Shown: positions 10,101 through 19,100 of the stretch, piece by piece
How the letters are laid out: each line of letters opens with the position of its first letter
Position numbering within the stretch: position 1 is the first letter of the stretch
Assembly (NCBI GenBank): GCA_016935315.1
Contig: JAFGRD010000152.1
Coordinates: 1 to 58,642, forward strand
DNA length: 58,642 bases
Source of the DNA: Pirellulales bacterium
Lineage (GTDB): Bacteria; Planctomycetota; Planctomycetia; Pirellulales; Thermoguttaceae
Reading direction: 5' to 3'
Position numbers and translations under genes: made by a program
Notes under the pieces: generated by a model
The model's database searches: none
What the model saw: the letters and a program-made list of their open reading frames with translations, nothing else
Told to the model about the DNA's origin: nothing

Positions 10101-13100
10101 GCAACCAACACGTTGCCGCCCAGCACCGCAACGCGCCGGCCGAAGTGATCGCAGGCAGCGGGCGTCGGCTTCTGCAACGTTCGCAGCAGCTCTCCGGTGA
10201 CTGCGTCGAACAGATAGACGGCACCGGCGTCGGGGGCGGCCGTGTCGTCGTTGGGGGCACCCACCACGACGCGGCTCCCCGAAACGGCTATTACCCGCCC
10301 AAACTCGTCGGTTTCGGCGGGCATGGGATTGAAGAAGGTTTGCAGCAATCGGCCGGTCGTCAGGTCGAACAGATAGGCGGCACCGGCCCGCGAACCACCG
10401 ACGTCGGCGCCGGGGGCCCCGATCAGCACATTCTGGCCCATCACGGCCAGGCAGACGCCAAATGCCGCGTCTGCCGAAGGGACCGGAGCCCGGAAGGTCG
10501 CCAGTTGCCGGCCGGTTGCACCATCGAACAGATAGACGGCACCCGCATTCTCGGCGCCCGTGTCGTCGCCGGCCGCACCGACCAGCACGTTTCCGCCGAC
10601 GGCAAGCACCGAGCAGCCGAACAGGTCGGCCGCGTCCGGCGTGGGGTTGTGAAGCACTAGGCGCAGCTCGCCGGTCGTGCCGTCGAAACGGTAAACGCCT
10701 TCGTCGGCCGCCGCGTACGGCGGCTCCGCCGGCGCACCGACCAGCACGTCGTCGCCGATCGCCGCCACCGTATAGCCGAACCGCCCGGCCGACGCCGCGG
10801 CAGGATTTCGGAAGGTCTGCAGCAGGTCTCGCGTGTTTCCGTCGAACAGATAGGCAACGCCGGCGTTGCCGGCGCCGACCAGCACACAATCGCCCACCGC
10901 CGCCGCGGCGATGCCGAAAAGGCCGCCGGGATCCGGCGCCGGTTCCAGGAAGGTCCGCAACAACAGGCCCGTGTCGTCCAGGGACTGCAGTTGCACGGTC
11001 CAGCCCTCCACCGCCGGCTCGTTGGCGCCATGGGACCCGTCGACGTCGAGATCCTCGAACACCGAGCCGCGCAACGACGCGTGGTGCACCGGATTGACCA
11101 CCATCGAAACGACGACCTCGCTGGAGCCGGCGGCGCCGTCGAAGGCCTTGTAGGTAAACGAGTCGTTGCCGAGGAAGTCGGCGTCGGGCGTGTAGCAGAA
11201 CGCGCCGTCGGGCGTCAGCTCCAGCACGCCGTGGGCCGGCGCCCTGCCAAGCACGGCCGCCAGTGGGTCGCCTTCCGGGTCGCCGTCGTTGGCCAGCACG
11301 CCGGGCGCGGCGACCGAAAGCGAGCCGCCCTGGCTGGTGCCGTAGTCGTCGTCCAGCGACGCCGGCCCGTCGTTCACGCCCGCGACGGCTATCCGCACCG
11401 TGGCCACGTTGCCTTCGAGCAGTCCGTCGTCTGCCCGGTAGGTGAATTGGTCGGCGCCGTAGTAATCGGTCAGGGGTGTATAGAGAAACGCCCCGTCGGG
11501 CTGAAGCGTGAGGGTCCCATGCCGCGGACCGCTCAGCAGCCGGACGGTCAAGGGATCCCCGTCGGCGTCGTGGTCGTTGGCCAGCACGCCGGGCGCGGCG
11601 ACCGAGAGGACGCCGTCCTCGCTCGCGTCGTAGCGATCGTCCTCGGCCACGGGCCGCTGGTCCCGCACGTTGCCGAAATCCAGCCCGAGCACGGTGCCGT
11701 CGCTGAGAATGCTGATCAGATAGGTCCCACTGCCGCCCGGTGCCGTTTGTGCGAATCCGTCGGCCACGGCAAGCCGGACCCGGTAAGCCCCGAGTCGAAA
11801 CCCATGGAAGCGGTAATTGCCTTGGGCATCGCTGGGCACGCTGGCCAGCGTGGCGCCGCCGGCAGATTGCAGCTCGACGGTCCAGCCCTCCAGCAACGGC
11901 TCACCGGGGTCATAGAGCTCATCGCGGTCGAGATCCTCGAACACCACACCGCCAAAGGTCCCGTCGAAAGACCCGGCGACCTCGATCCAAACGGTGACCT
12001 CCTGCGATTCGTCCGTGCCGTCGGTGGTTCTGTACGTAAAACCGTCGAGACCGAAGAAGTCGGGCCGCGGCGTGTAGCGGAACGAGCCGTCGTCGCTGAG
12101 CTCGAGTATGCCGCTGAGCGGCGTTTCGACTACCGTGACCGAAAGGCGATCGCCCTCGCGATCCGCGTCATTGGCCAGAACGCCCGGGGCCGCCACGACC
12201 AGCACCTCGTCCTCCATGGCCGTGTAATGGTCGTCGGCGGCCGTGGGGGCGTCGTTGAGCGGATTGACCGTGACGTGGACGACGGCCGGTTCCGATTCGG
12301 CCCAGCCGTCGGTTGCCCGGTAGCTGAAGTGGTCCGTGCCGAAGAAGTCGGCGTCGGGGGTATAGGCCAACGAGCCGTCCGGACGCAGCACCAGGTGGCC
12401 GTGCGAGGGGCCATCGGCCAACAGCGCCTCGAGAGCGTCGCCGTCGAGGTCGCCGTCGTTGGCCAGCACGCCCGGCGCCGCGACCGAGAGCTGCGTGTCC
12501 TCGTCGGTCTCGTACTGGTCGTCGCCGGCCTGCGGCAACCCGTTCTCGACGCTGCCGAAGTCCAGGCCGAGCATGTCCTCCTGGTTGTCGATGGTGATCG
12601 TGTAGGCACCGTCGCCGCCGGGCAACGTGCGGACGAAGCCCGGGGGCACTTCGCCGCGGACCAGATACGTGCCGAACTCGAAACCGCTCAGCCAATACGA
12701 CCCGTCGGCGTCGGTGGTGGCCGTCAGTGCCTTGCCTGACCTGCCGCCGGCCGCCGGCAGGTCGCCATAGGCCGTGTCTACAGCCTTGCCGGTGCCGTCC
12801 AGGTATAGAAGCTGCACCGTCCATCCTCTCAGGCCCGGCTCGCCGGCGTCGCGGGTCCCATCACGATCGAGATCCTCGAAGGCCGTGCCGCCCAACAGGC
12901 CGTGATAGATCGGCGTGACGCGGATCGCGACCGTGGCCGGCTCCGATTCGACAATCCCATCGCCGGCTCGATACGCGAATGTGTCGGTACCGAAGAAGCC
13001 GGGCTCCGGCAGGTAGCTGAACGAGCCGTCGCCGTGCAACCCGAGCGCGCCGTGGGAAGGGCCCGCGATCAACCGCGCCGTCAGGCCGTCGCCGTCGAGA

Positions 13101-16100
13101 TCCGTATCGTTGGCCAGCACGCCGGGCGCGGCGACTTGCAGCGGGGCGTCGTCGTGGGCGGCGTAGTCGTCGTCGGCCGCCGAGGGCGGGTCGTTCGCCG
13201 ACGCGACGGCCAACGTAACCGTCGCCACGTCCGAATCGCTCCAGCCGTCGCTCGCCCGATAGGCAAATTGGTCGGTGCCGTTGAAGTGGGCATGGGGGAC
13301 ATAGAGGAACGACCCGTCCGGCTGCAACGCGAGCATTCCATGCCGCGGGCTCTCGACCACCATGGCGAGAAGCGGATCTCCGTTCCCGTCGCCGTCGTTG
13401 ACAAGGACTCCCAGCGAGGCCGGCACGGCAAGCGGCGTGTCCTCGAAGCCCCCGTAGGCGTCGTCGCCCGCCGTCGGCGGACTGTTTTCCGCCTGGCCGA
13501 AGTCGAGGTCGCCGATCTGCTCGTCGCCTGCCGTTGTGATCGTGTGGACACCGGTGCCGCCGGGCGCCGTGTGGACCTGGCCTTCGGGCAGCGGGACGCG
13601 GATTCGATACGTGCCGGGCTTGAACCCGGTGAAGTGATAGCTGCCGTCGGCGCCGGTGGTCGTGGCCGCGGTGCCGGGGCCGGCCGCAAACAGATACGCC
13701 GCCCGGCCGTATTGTGTGCCCACCAGTACGTTGTCGCCGACCGCCGCGACCGAAACGCCGAACCGGGCGTCGCGGTCCGGCCCGGGGGCGAGAAAGGTCT
13801 GAATGAGTTCCCCGCTCTCACCGTCGAAGAGGTAGGCCGCTCCGTTGCGGTCACCGGAGCCGTTGAATCGGGCCCCGATCAACACGTCATCGCCGACGCC
13901 GGCGACCGAAAAGCCGAATTCATCACCGGGGGCCGGCGACGGACCGAAGAACGTATGCCGCAGTAAGCCGGTCTCTCCGTCGAACAGATAGGCCGCCCCC
14001 GCGTCCTCGGCCGCCGTGTCGTCGCCCCGCGCCCCCACCAGCACGTTGCCACCCACCGCCGCAACGCTTCGGCCGAAGGCGTCGGACTCGCCGGGCGCGG
14101 GATTGACGAACGTTTGCAGCAGTTCGCCGGTAACGCCGTCGAACCGATAGACGACCCCGGAATCGGACTCGCCGGTGTCGTCGAGGCGGGCCCCGATCAA
14201 GATGTCCCGGCCCAAGGCCGCCACGCAATAGCCGAACTGATCGTCTTCCGACGGCGTGGGATTGCGGAACTGCAGCAGCAACTCGCCGGTGGCGCCGTCG
14301 AACAGGTAGGCGGCGCCGGCGTCCTCGGCGCCCGTGTCGTCGAATCGGGCCCCGATCAGCACGTTGTTTCCCACCGCGGCCACGGCACGGCCGAACTGGT
14401 CGTTCTCCCGCGGCGCCGGCGAAAAGAAGGTCAACAGCGCTTTGCCGGTGGCGGCGTCGAACAAATAGGCGACTCCGGCATCTTCGCCCGCCGCGTCGTC
14501 CCGGTAGGCCCCCACGAGCACGTTGTCGCCTACCGCGGCGACCGAGCGCCCGAAATGGTCGCCCCGATTCGGTGTGGGGTTGGCGAAGGTCCGCATCAGT
14601 TGGCCGGTGGTGCCGTCGAACAGATAGGCGGCGCCCGTGTCTTCGGCGCCCGTATCGGCATCGTAATCGCCCACCAGCACATCACGGCCCAGGGCGGCCA
14701 CGGCCCGCCCGAACTGGCCCGAGTCGTAGGTCGGATCCAGGAAGGTTTGCAGCCACTCGCCGCCGACAGATTCGAGCTCGACCGTCTGTCCTTCGATCGG
14801 AGACTCGCCGGAATCGTGAACGCCGTCCCGGTCGAGATCCTCAAACAGCGTGCCGCCCAGGCCGCCGTCGGAAACCGGCCGGACGTCGATCGCAACGACG
14901 GCCACGCTGGAGCCGGCAACCTGATCGTTGGACTTGTAGGTGAACAGGTCTGTGCCGAAGAAATCACCGTCGGGCGTGTACTCGAACGAGCCGTCGGCCC
15001 GCAGCGTCAGCCGCCCGTGGGAGGGAGCGGCAATCAGCGAGGCCGTCAGTGCATCGTGGTCGACGTCGGCGTCGTTGGCCATGACGCCGGGCGCCGGTAC
15101 CACCAGCATCGCGTCTTCATTGCCCAGATAGTGGTCGTCGGCCGCCGTCGGCACATCGTTGACCGGATCGACGACGAGAGTGACCCAGGCCTCGCCCGAA
15201 ACGTCCCAAGCGTCCCCGGCGCAATACGCAAACCGGTCGGTCCCGTGGAAGTCGGCGTCCGGTGTGTAGGCGAACGAGCCGTCGTGTTGCAGTTCCAAGG
15301 CCCCATGGGCGGGGCTGCTGATCAACAGAGCCGTCAGCAGATCGGTATGGGAGTCGCTGTCGTTCGCCAACAGCCCGAGCGGCGGCTGCACGGCGAGCGT
15401 GGTGTCTTCCAGCAGAGAAAACGTGTCGTCCGCGGCCGTGGGCGGCTCGTTCTCGACGATACCGAAGTCTCCGGCATGGATGGGTTGGCTCCCGACCACG
15501 GTGATCGCGTAGCCGTCGAGGTCGGCCGGAAACGTCTGGCCATAGCCGGGCGGCACAAGGACACCGATGCGATAGGCACCGAAGCAAAGGCCGCTGAACC
15601 CGTAAGTGCCCGTCGCGTCCGTCCGCGTCCTCAGCGGTTCTTCAAAGGCGTCGACCCGTTGCAGTTCGATTTCCCAGTCGGCCAACCCCGGCTCGCCCGC
15701 GTGGCGGGCGCCGTTGCGATCGAGATCCGCAAAGACCGTGCCGCTGAGCACGGCGTCGAAGACGGCAACCACCGTGATCTCCACTACGGCTTCGCTCGAG
15801 ACGCCCGCACCGTCGTCGGCACGGTAGGTGAAACGGTCGGAGCCAAAGAAACCGGGCTGGGGCGTATAGCCGAAGGAGCCGTTGGACCGCAGTTCGATGG
15901 TTCCATGGGCCGGACCGACGCCGAGCACGGCGGTCAAGGCGTCGAAGTCGATGTCCGTGTCGTTGGCCAGCACGCCCGAGGCCGGCACCCAGAGCGTGCC
16001 GTTTTGCCGGATCTGGTAATCGTCGCCGGCCGCCGTCGGCGCGTCGTTGACCGGGGTCACGGTAATCGTGACCATCGCCGCACTTGAATCGGTCAATCCG

Positions 16101-19100
16101 TCGCTCGCCCGGTACACAAAACGATCGGTCCCATGGAAGTTCATCTCGGGCGTGTAGACGAAGGAGCCGTCTGGCTGTAGCGCAAGCGATCCGTGCAGCG
16201 GCTCGCTCAGCAATTCGGCCGTCAGCGCATCGTGATCGCTGTCGTCGTCGTTGCCCAGCACGCCGGTCGCCGCCGCCGGCGAGAGCACCCCGTCTTCGGC
16301 AACGGAATACGCGTCATCCGCGGCAAGCGGCGCCTGGTTGGCCGCGTTGCCGAAATCGAGTTCCCAAACGCCGGAGTCGTTGGCCACCGTCACCGTGTGA
16401 CTTTGCGGTGGAGGATACGTCAGATCGAAGCCTTCGGCCGGCGTTTGGCGCACGACGTAGGTCCCCGGATGGAATCCGCTGAACGCGTAGGCGCCGTCGG
16501 GCCCGGAGGTCGCGCAGGCAGGCGCGTCCAACGTCGCGACCAGATGAGCGGCACCGGCGTCACGTCCGCCCGCGTCGTCGCCATAGGCCCCCACCAGCAC
16601 GCGTTCGCCCACGGCGGCCAAGGCGACGCCGAATCGATCGTCGGCGGCCGCCTGGGGCTTCGTGACCGTCTGTAGCAAGTGGCCCGTGGTCGGGTCGAAC
16701 AAATACGCAGCCCCGGCGTTGTCGCCCGCCGTATCGTCGCCATAGGCGCCCACCAGCAGATAGTCGCCCACCGCGGCAACCGCATAGCCGAAGCAGTCGT
16801 AGTCGGTCGGCGTCGGGTTGGAGAGCGTGTGCAGAAGGTTCCCGGTGGCGCCGTCGAACAGATAGGCGGCGCCGGCGCTGCTGGCCCCCGTGTCGTCGCC
16901 ATAGGCGCCCACCAGCAGGTTCCCGCCCACGGCGGCGACGGCACTACCGAATCGGTCGTAAGCCGCCGGCGCCGGGGGAAGCAGCGTGTACAGCAACGCC
17001 CCGGTCGTGCCGTCGAACAGATAGGCCGCTCCGGCGTCGATACCGCGGGTGTCGTCGCGATAAGCACCCACCAGGATCTTGTCGCCGACGGCCGCCAGGG
17101 CGCAGCCGAACGCATCGCCCTGGGCCGGCGTGGGGTTGAGAAACGTCCGCAGCAGCTCACCCGTGGCGGCGTCGAACAGATAGACGGTTCCCGTGTCGGT
17201 GCCGGCGTCGTCATCCTTCTCGGCGCCCACCAGCACGTAATCGCCCCAGGCCGCCACGCAGACGCCGAACCCGTCGCCGACCGTCGGACTGGGATCGAGA
17301 AACGTCTGCAGCAACCGCCCGTCATTGCCGTCGAACAAGAAAGCGGCCCCGGCGTCCTCCGCGGCCGTGTCGGCGTAGGGTGCGCCGACCAGCACGTTGC
17401 CGCCGACGGCCGCCAGGCACAGCCCGAAGTAGTCGCCTGTCGACGGCGCGGGACTGACGAACGTCTGAAGCAGGCTTCCGGTCGCCGCGTCGAACCGATA
17501 GACGGCCCCGGCCGCAGGGGCCGCCGTGTCGTCGGCAAAGGCGCCGATCAGCACGTCGTCGCCCAAGGCCGCCAGGCTGCTGCCGAAATACTGGTTGGCC
17601 CGTCCCCGCGGATTCGCGAACGTTTGCACCGGATCGCAGCCGAAACCTTGCAGCCGCACGGCCAGCCCTTCCAGCCCCGGCTCGCCCTGGTCGTGGACCC
17701 CGTTGCGATCGAGGTCCTCGAAGACCACGCCGCCGAGCCCGCCGTCGCAAACCGCGGCCACACCGATCACGACCCGGGCGACATTCGACCCCGACGACGC
17801 ATCCGCGGCGAGATAAGTGAAGCTGTCCGTGCCGAAGAAATCGTCATCCGGCTCGTAGACCAGCGAGCCGTCGGGCCGAAGTGTCAGCACCCCGTGCGAC
17901 GGCGCAACGATCAGCGAAGCCGTCAGGCTATCGCCGTCGACATCCCGATCGTTTGCCAAGACGCCCTCGGCCGCCGGCACCGTGAGCGTCGCGTCCTCGT
18001 CCACGCGGTACGCGTCGTCGGCCGCCGTCGGCGGGTCGTTCGCGGCGACAACCGTGATCGTCACCGTGGCCGTATCGGTGGTCGCGCCCGCGTCGTCGCC
18101 GATGCCGACAGCCTGACGGTTGAAGTCCACGGCACGGTAGCGGAAGCGGTCGACTCCAGAGAAATCAGGCAACGGCCGGTAAATCAGCGCCCCGTCCGGC
18201 TGCAACGTGAGCGAGCCGTGCAACGGGCCGCTCAGCAGCGATGCCGTCAGGACGTCGCCGTCGGCGTCGGAGTCGTTGGCCAACACACCGTCGGCCGCCG
18301 CGAGGAAGAGCATCGAATCCTCGCCGGCGCTGTAGCCGTCGTCGATGGCTGCGGGCGGTTCGTTGTCGGCCACGCCGAAGTCCAGCCCGAAAACGGCTTG
18401 GCCGGCAGCCACATCGACAAGGTATGGCAGACCGTCGCCGGGCAACGTCCGGACGCACCCCGGCAAGCCGGCCAGGCGGACTTGATATCGGCCGGGCTCG
18501 ATGCCGTCGAATAGGTAATCGCCATGGTCGTTCGTGGTCGCGATATCCGGTTCGGCCACGGAGCGAAAAAGATACGCGGATCCGGCGTTTTCGGCGCCCG
18601 AGTCGTCGTCGTCTGCCGCAACCAGCACGTGTTCGCCCACGGCCGCCACCGCGACGCCGAAATGGTCGTTCACCGCGGCCAGTGGCTTGCGGAACGTTTC
18701 CAGCACGTTGCCGGTGGCGGCGTCGAACAGGTAGGCGGCGCCGGCCCCGGGCGCCCCCAGGACGTCCGCTCGAGCCCCGACCAGCACATGCCGGCCAGCG
18801 GCCGCCACGCAATAGCCGAATTCCCCCGCGACCGTGGGCGCGGGGCTGAAGAACGTTTGCAGCAACTCGCCCGTCGCGCCGTCGAACAAGTAGGCGGCGC
18901 CGGCGTCTTCGGCACGCGCGTCGTCAAATCGGGCCCCGACCAGCACGTTGCCCTCGACGGCCGCCACGCTCCGGCCGAAGGCGTCGCCGGCTGCCGGCAT
19001 GGGATTGCAGAACGTTTGCAGTAACTCGCCGGTGGAAGCGTCAAAATGATAGACGACCCCCGCGTCGTCGGCGCCCGTATCGTCGTAGCGCGCCCCGACG